Assembly: GCA_016210125.1 (NCBI GenBank)
Contig: JACQUS010000264.1
Span: 1 to 15,037 of the forward strand
Length of the DNA: 15,037 nucleotides
DNA from: Chloroflexota bacterium
Lineage (GTDB): Bacteria > Chloroflexota > UBA6077 > FW602-bin22 > JACQUS01
Direction of reading: 5' to 3'
In this document: in pieces, positions 1 through 7,544 of the stretch
How positions within the stretch are numbered: position 1 is the stretch's first letter
How the letters are laid out: every line of letters begins with the position of its first letter
Program-made: the position numbers and the translations under genes
The notes under the pieces: generated by a model
The model's database searches: none
What the model was told of the DNA's origin: nothing
The model's input: the letters and a program-made list of their open reading frames with translations, nothing else

Positions 1-6
1 GTCGTA

Positions 7-61
7 GTAGGGGCGAAGCTTGTCTTCGCCCCACCTGGGCGATCACAAGGATCGCCCCTAC
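7..61. repeat. REP-like double-hairpin palindrome with 10-bp terminal inverted repeats
   Basis: The 55-bp segment starts with GTAGGGGCGA (7-16) and ends with its exact reverse complement (52-61). Inside are two perfect hairpins: GGGGCGAAG/CTTCGCCCC (10-18 with 24-32) and GGGCGATC/GATCGCCC (37-44 with 50-57). The two 5-base loops, CTTGT and ACAAG, are reverse complements of each other, so the whole unit is one large imperfect palindrome. This is the architecture of a REP/BIME-type dispersed repeat. It lies 3' of the leftward operon and could stop or stabilise that transcript, but it has no long T-run. Only one copy is visible, so its dispersal is inferred from form. Confidence 0.7.
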
Positions 62-235
62 CTCATGTCGCCATCGCCGAGGTGAAACAGTATAAGGAGC
101 CTTGCGGCGCTAGACCGCCTGGCGGTCGTGCTCAGCTCGCCGCTAGCAGCGGCAGCGGCACCGCCTCCGCGCGTTCCTAGCCGGAGATGAGGCGGACACG
201 CTGCTACGTGTGCAACGGGATGGTGGGAACGACAG

Positions 236-952
236 CTAGGCCGAGCCGAGCCAGTAGGGCGTCGCCTGGCCTAAGCGCTCGAGCACTGCTCGGCGCTCCG
301 CCTTGCGCTGCGGTAGCCAGCGCGAGATGTAGTCGCCGTCGAGCACGTGGCGACGGCTCTCGGCGACGTAGAGCGCGACGAGCTCGCGAACGGGCATCGT
401 CCCGTCCGCGGAGTGCGGACTGTACTGTGCCCATCGACGTACGTGCTCTTCCGACCGGAAGAGGTGCATACCGCTTCAACGCGCGATGAGGTACACGGGA
501 TCATCCGGCCAGCTTCGGATCGGCGCGTTCATGTGCCCCACCATCGAGGGCGGGTCCAGCAGCAGGATTTCCCCGTCCCGCATCTCGATCGCGAGGTCTC
601 CGTTGCAGTCGAGGCACGGCGCGTCGATGCGTACCGTTTTGCCCGGAAACAGCCAGCTAACTGCCAGCGTCTCGAATCCTCATTGAGCCGTCCAGCTCTG
701 CTGACCTTCTACGGTAACGCGGTATTGCGTCGGGACGTTGCTCAACGGTGGCAGCGTCCCGACGTAGTCCGTGCCCGGATGGAGCCAGCCGGGCAGTCCC
801 GTGTTCATCAGGTCGTGCAGTGCCTGCCGTGCCTCCTCCACCGAGCACCCCAGCGCCCGCGCGAGCTCGGTGTAGTGAGGCGCTCGGCCTGTCGTGACCA
901 TGCGCGTCACGAGATAGTGGAACACGCCATCGAGCGCTTTGGGATCGGTCAC
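236..952 (-). CDS. MerB-like (alkylmercury lyase family) protein with two in-frame UGA codons, probable double selenoprotein
   Basis: One reading frame runs from GTG at 952 to TAG at 236 (238 residues), broken only by TGA at 682-680 (residue 91) and 478-476 (residue 159). The start is GTG 952 because GGGAGG sits 6 nt upstream; a TTG at 958 abuts that Shine-Dalgarno. Residues 1-60 look like the winged-helix N-domain of MerB. Around the first TGA, Q-[TGA]-G-F-E-T-L matches W-C-A-L-D-T-L of MerB (Cys96/Asp99, the latter Glu here), and the following 'GKTVRIDAP' matches 'GRTARVSSH'. After the second TGA, 'MHLFRSEEHVRRWA' matches the segment after MerB Cys159. A CxxC lies at 113-116. MerB (about 212 aa) cleaves C-Hg bonds with Cys96, Cys159 and Asp99. 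Other genes here use TGG for Trp and TGA as stop, so selenocysteine is the favoured decoding. Alternatives are a decayed gene or sequencing errors. The real substrate need not be an organomercurial. The gene is last in the leftward cluster, 93 nt after the dehydrogenase. Confidence 0.68.
446..463 (-). promoter_or_regulatory. SECIS-like hairpin after the second in-frame UGA
   Basis: Twelve nucleotides after TGA 478-476, the minus strand reads CTCTTCC-GGTC-GGAAGAG: a perfect 7-bp stem with a GGUC tetraloop. The E. coli fdhF SECIS starts at nearly the same distance from its UGA and has a GGUCU-type apical loop that SelB recognises. The apical GG lies 19 nt after the UGA. The hairpin is inside the coding frame, as bacterial SECIS elements are. 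Folding was done by eye. Confidence 0.6.
648..665 (-). promoter_or_regulatory. weak hairpin candidate after the first in-frame UGA
   Basis: Fourteen nucleotides after TGA 682-680, GGCAG (665-661) can pair with CTGTT (652-648), using two G-U pairs, around the 8-nt loop TTAGCTGG, which carries a GG. An overlapping alternative has a 3-bp GCT/AGC stem with loop GGCAGTT. Both are far weaker than the hairpin after the second UGA, so this is only a place to look for the first SECIS. Confidence 0.22.
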
Positions 953-1045
953 CGCCAACCTCCCGACTGCGACGTTCGCCGTGCGCTGCGCGACCGCTGC
1001 ACGTGCATTGCCAGCGCGGCAGCGGTACGGGCTACGCGATGCCGC

Positions 1046-1831
1046 TCACGCGCGCTCCGGGAACACACCGGCCGCCGAGAACCCACCGTCGAGGCGAAAG
1101 ACGGCCCCCGTGACCCACGAGGCCGCGTCAGAGGCGAGGTAGACGGCCATCGCCGCGATCTCGTCGGGATGCGCCGGGCGTCCCAGCGGCACGCGGCGTA
1201 TGCGCGCCTGCCAGTCGGCCGCCGTCTCGGTCTCCGCGTGGAAGGGTGTCTCGACCAGCCCGAGTGCCAGGGCGTTCACCGTGATGCCAAAGGGCGCCAG
1301 CTCGGTCGCGAGCACGTACGTCAGCGCGTTCACGCCACCCTTGGCCGCCGTGTATGCGGCGGTGCGCACGAACCCACGCTCGGCGACGACCGACGAGATG
1401 TTGATGATGCGGCCACGGCGCCGCTTCGCCATCTCGCGTGCGGCCGCCTGGGCGCAGAGGAACGTGCCCTTGAGGCAGACGGCGATGATGCGCTCCATCT
1501 CGTCTTCGGGAAAGTCAAGGAACCCGTGTCGCGTCCGGTAGCCGGCGTTGTTGACCAGCGTGTCGAGCTGGCCGAAGTGGCCGACGGCGCTGGCGACGCA
1601 GCGCTCATCGTCGGCCTTGCTGCTCACGTCGCCGACGAGCGCGAGCGCGCGCCGACCGAGCCGTCGCGCCTCAGCGGCGGTGTCCTCGATGGTCGCGGCG
1701 TCGAGGTCGGTGACCGTGAGGTCAGCGCCGGCACGTGCGAAGGCGAGGGCGATGCTGCGGCCGAGGCCACGCCCGGCGCCGGTGACCAGAGCGACCTGGC
1801 CCGCGAGCACGCCGGAGGGCTGAGCGGCCAT
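1046..1831 (-). CDS. short-chain dehydrogenase/reductase (classical SDR)
   Basis: This 261-residue protein is a classical NAD(P)-dependent SDR, probably a cytosolic alcohol/ketone oxidoreductase. Visible motifs are the Rossmann glycine motif TGAGRGLG (17-24), an acidic residue after beta-2 (D42) that favours NAD over NADP, GDV (67-69), NNAG (94-97), catalytic Ser147, Tyr160 and Lys164 in YTAAK, and the C-terminal substrate loop after VETPF. The length is normal for the family. The ATG at 1831 has GAGGTG upstream at a usable distance; longer frames run back into dctM in another frame. It follows dctM by 68 nt on the same strand, so it probably acts on an intermediate from the transported substrate. 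The substrate cannot be read from the sequence. Functional class is certain; the exact reaction is not. Confidence 0.93.
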   Translation of the reverse strand: MAAQPSGVLAGQVALVTGAGRGLGRSIALAFARAGADLTVTDLDAATIEDTAAEARRLGRRALALVGDVSSKADDERCVASAVGHFGQLDTLVNNAGYRTRHGFLDFPEDEMERIIAVCLKGTFLCAQAAAREMAKRRRGRIINISSVVAERGFVRTAAYTAAKGGVNALTYVLATELAPFGITVNALALGLVETPFHAETETAADWQARIRRVPLGRPAHPDEIAAMAVYLASDAASWVTGAVFRLDGGFSAAGVFPERA

Positions 1832-1899
1832 AGCTACACCTCTCGTCGCCGCGTCGTCGGTCGTGCTGGCGGCTCGACGGCCCTCAGCCTGTGCCTCGC

Positions 1900-3192
1900 T
1901 CACCGGACCGGAAGGAGGAGGTCCGGAAGCCAGGTCGTGAGCGGCGGAAAGCTCGTGACCAGCAGCAGCGTGAGGATCATCGTCAGGAAGATCGGCCACA
2001 CATAGCGCCAAAACTCTAGAATACTGATCTTGGCCAGCCGGCAGAGCAGGTACATCTGCAGCCCGTACGGCGGCGTCATCAGTCCAATCAGCAAGTTGAA
2101 CACCGTGACGACGCCGAAGTGAATGGGATCGATCCCCAGCTTCGTGACGGTCGGCATGAGCAGCGGCACGAAGACCAGCATGATCGGCACCGACTCGATG
2201 AAGCACCCGAGCAGCAGGTACACAAGATTGATGCCCAGCAAGAAGATCATCGGATCGTCAGTGATGCCGGTGACCCAGTTCGCCAGCCCAGCGGCCGCTC
2301 CATACATCGTGAGCACGCGAGCGAAGGCCGCCGCGGGCGCGAGGATGAAGAAGATCGACGCGGCGATCCTTAGCGAGAGCAGAAGTTGCTCGGTGAACGA
2401 TCTTAGGGTGAGCTCCCGATAGACCACGGCGCCCAAGATCGTGATCGCCAGCACGCCGACCACGGCCGCTTCCGTGGGCGTTGCCAGGCCTCCCAGGATG
2501 CTCCCCAGGACGATGACCGGCACGGCCAGGACTGGCAGCCCGAGCGCGATGGCCCGCACGCGCCCGTCGAACGAGAGTCGCGGCGCCCGCGGATAGTTGC
2601 GTCGCTTGGCGACGACGTAGGCCTGCACCATGAGAAACAGCCCGAGGAGGGTGCCTGGTATGGCGCCGCCGAGGAAGAGCCGACCGACGGAGGTGTCGGT
2701 CGCCGCGGCGAGGATGATGAAGCTGACGCTCGGTGGGATGAGCGGCCCGATGGTCGCCGCGCCCGAGATGATGGAGGCGGCGTAGGCCACGGGGTAGCCG
2801 GCGCGCTTCATCGCCGGGATGAGCAGAGACCCCGTGGCCGCGGCGTCGGCGAGGTCCGAGCCGGACATCCCGGCCATAATCATGTTTGTCAGCACGCCGA
2901 CGTGCGCCAGCCCACCGGAGATGTGCCCGACGAGAGCGGAAGCCAGGTCGACGAGACGACGCGTCACTCCGCTAGCCAGCGCGAGGTTGCCGAGCAGGAT
3001 GAAGAAGGGAATGGCCAAGAGGATGAAGGAGTTCACGCCTTGCCACATGAGCGACGGCAAGGTCGTGAGCGGTAGGGGCGCTGGGCTCAGGACGATCCCC
3101 ACCAGCGTGGCGATGCCGATGGCAAAGGCGACCGGTGCCCGAAACACCATCAACGCGAGCAGGACGAACAGGACGACGGCGAGTGGCGGCAC
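1900..3192 (-). CDS. dctM: TRAP transporter large permease subunit, DctM family
   Basis: This 430-residue, very hydrophobic protein has the length and about 12 membrane helices of DctM, the subunit of TRAP transporters that carries out Na+-driven uptake of organic acids across the inner membrane. Characteristic stretches are GMSGSDLADAAATGSLLIP (about 109-127) and the proline pair in IGPLIPPSVSFIIL (about 148-161). Its C-terminal half repeats the fold and ends in a helix near LTMILTLLLVTSFPPL. The start is GTG at 3192, 3 nt after the dctQ stop, with GGAGGA about 8 nt upstream, so translation is probably coupled to dctQ. Together with dctQ and the lipoprotein dctP it forms a complete tripartite system. 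The sequence gives no substrate. The symbol names the family, not a proven C4-dicarboxylate specificity. Confidence 0.95.
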   Translation of the reverse strand: MPPLAVVLFVLLALMVFRAPVAFAIGIATLVGIVLSPAPLPLTTLPSLMWQGVNSFILLAIPFFILLGNLALASGVTRRLVDLASALVGHISGGLAHVGVLTNMIMAGMSGSDLADAAATGSLLIPAMKRAGYPVAYAASIISGAATIGPLIPPSVSFIILAAATDTSVGRLFLGGAIPGTLLGLFLMVQAYVVAKRRNYPRAPRLSFDGRVRAIALGLPVLAVPVIVLGSILGGLATPTEAAVVGVLAITILGAVVYRELTLRSFTEQLLLSLRIAASIFFILAPAAAFARVLTMYGAAAGLANWVTGITDDPMIFLLGINLVYLLLGCFIESVPIMLVFVPLLMPTVTKLGIDPIHFGVVTVFNLLIGLMTPPYGLQMYLLCRLAKISILEFWRYVWPIFLTMILTLLLVTSFPPLTTWLPDLLLPVR

Positions 3193-3195
3193 CGG

Positions 3196-3780
3196 CTATT
3201 CCTCCGTCTCGAGCCTGTGCGCCAGCGGGTCACCTTGCAGCCGCCGGACGGTACACATGATCGTGTAGAGAATCATCACCGCCCCGCACACGGGCACGGC
3301 GTAGCCGAACAGCGCGATCGGCAGCGGCAGGGCGATCCCTGAGCCGAGCTGAAGCTGCGCCGAGATCCAGCCATACCAGACGAGGATCGCCAGGAAGCCA
3401 ACGATGAGCACGTCGATGCAGAGGCGTGCGATCGACTGCACGATGCGCGGCATGCGGTCGAAGAACACCGTCACGACGAGGTGCTCGTCCGACCGCTGTA
3501 CCAGCATGGCGCCCCAGAATGCGCTCCACACCAGGAGCAGGCGCGATAGCTCCTCGGTCCAAGCGATGGGCACCTGCTCGACGAGGACGTAGCGAATGAG
3601 CACTTGCGCCGCGGCCGCGAAGGTCATGCCTAGCATGAGAAAAACGCCCACCCAGGCTTCGAAGAGCGTCCACAGTCCAGAGATCGTCCCACTAGCCAGA
3701 AGCGCCGTCCTGACCGTCCAGGTGCACGCGGCCGCGGTGAGCGCTAGGACGCCGAAGAGGACGAGGAGACTCGTGTCCAT
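3196..3780 (-). CDS. dctQ: TRAP transporter small permease subunit, DctQ family
   Basis: This 194-residue membrane protein carries the DctQ signature: a helix at about 42-66 followed by AWTEELSRLLLVWSAFWGAMLVQRSDEH in two parts (73-91 and 92-100), and two more helices at about 118-138 and 155-176. DctQ supports DctM and helps dock the binding protein. An extra hydrophobic segment at 3-20 makes it longer than the usual four-helix form; it may be a fifth helix, or the true start may lie further in. The ATG at 3780 was chosen because coding character ends there; only a weak AGGGG lies upstream. Its stop is 3 nt before dctM. Unusually, it is 429 nt away from dctP, so it may have its own promoter. 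Confidence 0.9.
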   Translation of the reverse strand: MDTSLLVLFGVLALTAAACTWTVRTALLASGTISGLWTLFEAWVGVFLMLGMTFAAAAQVLIRYVLVEQVPIAWTEELSRLLLVWSAFWGAMLVQRSDEHLVVTVFFDRMPRIVQSIARLCIDVLIVGFLAILVWYGWISAQLQLGSGIALPLPIALFGYAVPVCGAVMILYTIMCTVRRLQGDPLAHRLETEE

Positions 3781-4209
3781 AGGCGCGGCCCCTACGCGGC
3801 AAGCTAGCGGTCGTGAAAGGTATTGTATGCCAGGATCATGCGCTGGGTACCCTCGGCGCGCACGCGCGGGGAACACGCGGCGGCGACACCCAGCTTAGCG
3901 CCATCGCGCCGCGCGTGGCCCCGGGGCGCACCCGCGCCGCCGGCGCGCGGCCAGCCGCGAGCAAAGCGAAGCTGCGCCGCCGCCCCGTGGCTGCGCCGCG
4001 GAACGGCGAGCGCACACCGCGAGGAGCCAGCGCATCTTCACGGTCGCAGGCGCCGCCACGCTGTCCGGCGCTGGCGCGCGGAGCGGTAGATGCACGGCCC
4101 AGCGGCGGCGCGAGCTGCACCGCGCTTGGCGCTAGGCGGCCGCGCCGACACGCCGGCCGTGCGTGGCCAGGCGCCGTCGTCGTTCAGCGAGGCGGCCCGC
4201 CGGTCGGCG
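3781..4209. other. 429-nt GC-rich spacer between dctP and dctQ, no gene seen
   Basis: No frame here has protein-like composition; the open frames are Arg/Ala/Pro-rich products of high GC. I see no family signature, tRNA or T-run terminator. The segment is dense in GCC/GCGC strings that can form many short hairpins. TRAP dctP and dctQ genes are usually adjacent, so the length is unusual. It could be a worn-out gene, a regulatory leader that sets subunit ratio, or an insertion scar. Confidence 0.5.
3822..3827 (-). promoter_or_regulatory. possible -10 box for dctQM
   Basis: On the minus strand TACAAT (five of six matches to TATAAT) lies 42 nt upstream of the dctQ start. No good -35 is found 16-18 nt before it. 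It would explain separate transcription of dctQM after the long spacer, but the motif is short and may be chance. Confidence 0.25.
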
Positions 4210-5274
4210 CTACTTCGCCTCCTGCATCATGGTGATGAGCGGCGCGGCGTCCGACACCTTGTCGGTGAAGGTTTTCCACACCGGGCCGACCATCCGCTTG
4301 AACGCCTCGCGGTCGGGGTCGGTGATGACAGTGACACCCTGAGCTTTCATCTGGTTGATCGCGTCGGCCAGGGCCTTCTCGTAGATCTGGCGATCGTAGA
4401 CCTCGAAGGCCTCGCGCGCCGCCTCGGTGAGCGTGCCCTGGACGCTCGCCGGCTGGCTCTGGAAGAATTTCTCCGAGATGAGGATGTTGAGCGGCAGGAA
4501 CAGGTGGTCGGTGAGCGAGAGATTCTTCGCGACTTCGTGATAGCGCTGCGTGAACATGATGTCGGCCGGCGAGACGGCGCCGTCGACCACGCCGGTCTGG
4601 AGGGCATTGTACACCTCGGCGACCGTCACGACGGTTGGGTTGGCGCCCCAGGCACGGAACGCCTGCACCGTCGCCGGGGCCTCGGGCACGCGCATCTTCA
4701 CGCCCTTGAGGTCGTCCGGCACGCGCACGCCTTTCGTCTTGGTGATCATGACCTGCGAGCCGAGGTCACTCCAGGCGATCACCCGCACGCCACTTGCCGC
4801 CAGTGCCTTGTCCGACAGGATCTTGCCGAACTCGCCGCTCAGCAGCTTGTGTGCCTTCTGTTTGTCCCAGATATACGGCAGAGCCATGACCCCCATGACC
4901 GGCACGACTGGCTCCAGAAGGTCCGGAGCGAACATCGTCATCTCGAGGCTGCCCTGGCGGACGGCCTCGAACATGTCGCGCCCGCTACCGAGCTGTGCCG
5001 ATGGGAAGACCTGCACCTCGATGGCGCCGCTGGTCTTCTGGCTGAGAAGCTCGGCGAACCGCTGCGCGGCGAGCTGCTGGTGGTTCGTCGGCGCCTGCAG
5101 GTGGCCGAGTCTGATTACGGTCTTCTGAGCCGCGCCAGCCGCCTTCGCCGGCGCTGGCTGGCCGGCGGCCGGTTGCGCCGGCGCCGCGGCCGGCGGTGCT
5201 GCGGGCGCGCACGCCGCAGCGACGAGCGCGAAGGCCCCGAGAACGACGAGCACGAGCCATCGTTGCCGCCACAT
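4210..5274 (-). CDS. dctP: TRAP transporter substrate-binding lipoprotein, DctP family
   Basis: This 354-residue protein has a lipoprotein signal: a basic start (MWRQRW), a hydrophobic core and the lipobox VAAAC with Cys22. A linker of about 28 residues made almost only of Ala, Pro and Gln follows, tethering the receptor to the membrane. The mature domain from about residue 51 is a DctP fold: an opening 'VIRLGHLQAP', 'GRDMFEAVRQGSLEM' (98-112), and 'GVKMRVPEAP' (191-200) with Arg195, the residue that in DctP proteins usually binds the substrate carboxylate, so a carboxylated ligand is likely. 'NALQTGVVDGAVSP' (223-236) is also typical. The ATG at 5274 has AGGAGAGGG upstream. The lipid anchor and linker suit a monoderm-like envelope. 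It is the first TRAP gene, 221 nt after hyuB. Confidence 0.95.
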   Translation of the reverse strand: MWRQRWLVLVVLGAFALVAAACAPAAPPAAAPAQPAAGQPAPAKAAGAAQKTVIRLGHLQAPTNHQQLAAQRFAELLSQKTSGAIEVQVFPSAQLGSGRDMFEAVRQGSLEMTMFAPDLLEPVVPVMGVMALPYIWDKQKAHKLLSGEFGKILSDKALAASGVRVIAWSDLGSQVMITKTKGVRVPDDLKGVKMRVPEAPATVQAFRAWGANPTVVTVAEVYNALQTGVVDGAVSPADIMFTQRYHEVAKNLSLTDHLFLPLNILISEKFFQSQPASVQGTLTEAAREAFEVYDRQIYEKALADAINQMKAQGVTVITDPDREAFKRMVGPVWKTFTDKVSDAAPLITMMQEAK

Positions 5275-5295
5275 AGGACACCCTCTCCTACGTAC

Positions 5296-5311
5296 CGCCG
5301 CGCGCGCGGCG
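5296..5311. repeat. 16-bp perfect GC palindrome upstream of dctP
   Basis: CGCCGCGC-GCGCGGCG reads the same on both strands and lies 21 bp before the dctP start codon. In the leader RNA it could form a short strong hairpin ahead of the ribosome binding site. Alternating GC of this length is not rare in such GC-rich DNA, so function is only possible. Confidence 0.35.
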
Positions 5312-5330
5312 ATCTCTCCACGCGAAGGAC

Positions 5331-5400
5331 CATACCGAAAGACCCGTACCGAAAGACCCATTCCGACAGAGCCATACCGAAAGAGCCATGCCGATCGGAC
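5331..5400. repeat. 14-bp tandem repeat, five copies, in the dctP leader
   Basis: Five consecutive 14-bp units fill 5331-5400: CATACCGAAAGACC, CGTACCGAAAGACC, CATTCCGACAGAGC, CATACCGAAAGAGC and CATGCCGATCGGAC. All keep the core CCGA at the same phase, and the last is the most diverged. The array lies between hyuB and dctP. It could be a variable-number repeat that changes leader length, or a row of protein sites. Confidence 0.8.
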
Positions 5401-5409
5401 GGACACGGC

Positions 5410-5441
5410 GGTCGCAGCGCCTCGGTCGCAGCGCCTCGGTC
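5410..5441. repeat. second 14-bp tandem repeat, two perfect copies plus four bases
   Basis: GGTCGCAGCGCCTC occurs twice head to tail (5410-5423 and 5424-5437), followed by GGTC (5438-5441). It has the same 14-bp period as the neighbouring array at 5331-5400 but an unrelated sequence, so the intergenic region seems prone to repeat expansion. Confidence 0.75.
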
Positions 5442-5495
5442 TGACCACGGTGCGCGCGGCGCGAGGTGGTCTGCCGCTCGTCCGGCGGCTGCCGA

Positions 5496-7508
5496 CTACG
5501 ACGCGGCCCGCCGAGGCCGCTGGACGAACCGGCGGTCGCCGGGCTGTGCCCGGAGCACCTTGAAGGCACGATCGTCGATAGCCACCTCCTCGGGGTGTAC
5601 GTCACCTTCCTCGACCCACAGCCGCAACGGCGCACCTTCGTAGTGGCTGATCTCGATGGCGTCGCCCGGGCGAATGCCCAGAGCCACTATCGTCTGCGGG
5701 CCGACGTAGCAGACATGCCGCCCGCGTATGTCCGTAGGGCGGTCGGTGTGCACCAGGACGACCTCGCGACGGCTGCTGCGGAGGCGGGCGCGGGTCTCCC
5801 GCGTGGCGTCCTCGGCGACGGCGCCATCCCGCAGCACGACGCCGTAGTCGTCGCGCGCTCCCCGCTCGGAGACGTATCCATATAGGACATCGCGCAGCAC
5901 GGCCTGGGGCTCCCGCTCCAGTGGATCGCCGTAGCCGCCACCGCCGGCGCTCCGCGAGAAGACCACGTCGCCGGGCTGCAAGCGATATCCAGTCACCTTG
6001 CCCGGCACCGGCGCGGGATCGGACTCTGCGCCGTCCCGAACGACGCCGAAGGCGTTCGGCCCACCGGAGCCGCCGCCGACGACTCCGAACGGCGGGATGG
6101 TGATCTTGTCCGTGATATAGGACAGCGTGGCATCTTCGATCGGCACCATGACGCGGCGCTCCAGCCCGAGCCCGCCCCGAAACGTGCCCGGGCCACCGGA
6201 GTCCACGCGCAGGATCGAGTGCTCCATGAACACGGGGAACTCGTTCTCCAGCACCTCGACCGGCTGAATGGAGCCAAAGTCGCCCTCGAGGAAGTGGCGG
6301 CAGCCACTGTTGCCGTCGCCGCCGTTGAATCCTCCGGTGCCCCCGGCCGGATACTCGTAGAAAATGAAGGGCTCGCCCGTTAGGTCCTTCCCCCCGATGT
6401 AGTAGTTGTTGCCTGCGCCTTTGAGGTCACCGACAGCGCGCTCCGGCAGCATGCTCGCGAGCGCGCCGAGCATCGCCGTCGAGACCGAGAACGTGGCCTC
6501 GGCCATCCCGCCGCACGCGGTCGGGCGTTTCGCGTTCAGGTAGCACGGGTCGGGCAGCTTCACCGTCACCGGGGCCATAGCCCCGGTGTTGATCAGGCCA
6601 CCGCGGTCGAGGAGCGACTTCAGGCAGGTGAAGACCATCATCGGCGCCATGGCCGGCCCGGTGTTCGTCGGTCCGCGCGCGAAGGGCGAGCTGCCTGTAA
6701 AGTCCACCGTCAGCGTATCGTCCGAGACGATCAGGCTCACGCGACAGCGCACCGGCTCGGGCGAGCCTCCACTGTTCTCCAGGTGGAACTCGTACTCGTA
6801 GCTCCCGTCGGGAATCGCACTGATCGCTTGCCGCATGCGCGCCTCGGAGCGCTGCAAGAGGCGCTCGGAGCAGGCCAGCACCGTATCCCGCCCGTACTTG
6901 GCGGCCAGCGCGTGGACCTTGCGCTCCCCAAGCTCGCTCGCGCCGATCTGCGCTCGGAAATCCCCGCGCGTGCGGTGTGGCAGGCGCACGTTGGCCAGCA
7001 GGAGCTCCAGCGCGACGTCGTTCAGCCTCCCGGCGTCGACCAGCTTCACCAGCGGGATACGGACGCCCTCCTGGTAGATCTCGGTCGCGTTGCCCGACAG
7101 GCTGCCAGGCGACATCCCGCCGACGTCTTCGGAGTGGGCACGGACGCAGACGAAGAACGCCAGCGTGTCGTCGAGGAAGACCGGCCGGATGAAGGCGATG
7201 TCGTTGAGGTGGGTTCCGCCGGTATAGGGATCGTTGTGGATGAAGATGTCGCCCGGCGCGATGCGGCCGGCGTACTGCTCCTTGATCAGGCGCGTTGTGT
7301 AGGTCACCGGAAAGGTGTGCAGCACGTGGTCCTCGGAGGCCTTGGCCACGAGGAGGCCATTCCCGTCGAGGAGCGCGCAGGAGTAGTCCTGGCCCTCGTA
7401 GATGGTCACCGAGTAGCTCGCCCGCCAGAAGTACGCGCGTACCTCGCGCACAACGGCGATCATCCCTTCGAGCACGAGCTCGAGGGTGATCGGATCGACG
7501 TCCACCAT
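5496..7508 (-). CDS. hyuB: hydantoinase B/oxoprolinase-type subunit (HyuB family)
   Basis: This 670-residue protein belongs to the HyuB/5-oxoprolinase C-terminal/acetone carboxylase alpha superfamily, which works with a HyuA-type ATPase subunit on cyclic amides or related compounds. Signatures are HNDPYTGGTHLND (91-103), RAHSEDVGG (123-131), and near the C-terminus the glycine-rich SAGGGGYGDPLER that marks the family. The length is slightly above the usual 500-600 residues; the last 80 residues are less conserved. ATG 7508 is preferred because GAGGA lies 6 nt before it; ATG 7514 is too close to that site, and ATG 7541 has no ribosome binding site. It lies 36 nt after hyuA. ATP-dependent ring opening of a hydantoin-, oxoproline- or lactam-like substrate is the family expectation; the true substrate is unknown. 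Confidence 0.93.
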   Translation of the reverse strand: MVDVDPITLELVLEGMIAVVREVRAYFWRASYSVTIYEGQDYSCALLDGNGLLVAKASEDHVLHTFPVTYTTRLIKEQYAGRIAPGDIFIHNDPYTGGTHLNDIAFIRPVFLDDTLAFFVCVRAHSEDVGGMSPGSLSGNATEIYQEGVRIPLVKLVDAGRLNDVALELLLANVRLPHRTRGDFRAQIGASELGERKVHALAAKYGRDTVLACSERLLQRSEARMRQAISAIPDGSYEYEFHLENSGGSPEPVRCRVSLIVSDDTLTVDFTGSSPFARGPTNTGPAMAPMMVFTCLKSLLDRGGLINTGAMAPVTVKLPDPCYLNAKRPTACGGMAEATFSVSTAMLGALASMLPERAVGDLKGAGNNYYIGGKDLTGEPFIFYEYPAGGTGGFNGGDGNSGCRHFLEGDFGSIQPVEVLENEFPVFMEHSILRVDSGGPGTFRGGLGLERRVMVPIEDATLSYITDKITIPPFGVVGGGSGGPNAFGVVRDGAESDPAPVPGKVTGYRLQPGDVVFSRSAGGGGYGDPLEREPQAVLRDVLYGYVSERGARDDYGVVLRDGAVAEDATRETRARLRSSRREVVLVHTDRPTDIRGRHVCYVGPQTIVALGIRPGDAIEISHYEGAPLRLWVEEGDVHPEEVAIDDRAFKVLRAQPGDRRFVQRPRRAAS

Positions 7509-7544
7509 GCTCATTCCTCGTGTCGCCTGTCGCTGTGGCATCGT

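Noticed and set aside
236..952. TGA read as tryptophan (alternative code)
   Set aside because: Other genes in the window use TGG for Trp and several stop at TGA (SDR, hyuA, aminotransferase), and the aligned MerB positions are Cys, not Trp.
347..2005. Long plus-strand open frame of 552 codons over the MerB-like and SDR genes
   Set aside because: It is antisense to a clear SDR and a MerB-like protein, is Arg/Ala/His-rich with no family motif, and is expected from high GC.
5331..5441. CRISPR array
   Set aside because: Units are 14 bp and head-to-tail without spacers; no cas gene is near.
4090..5643. Long plus-strand open frame over dctP
   Set aside because: Antisense to a complete TRAP binding protein; low-complexity translation without motifs.
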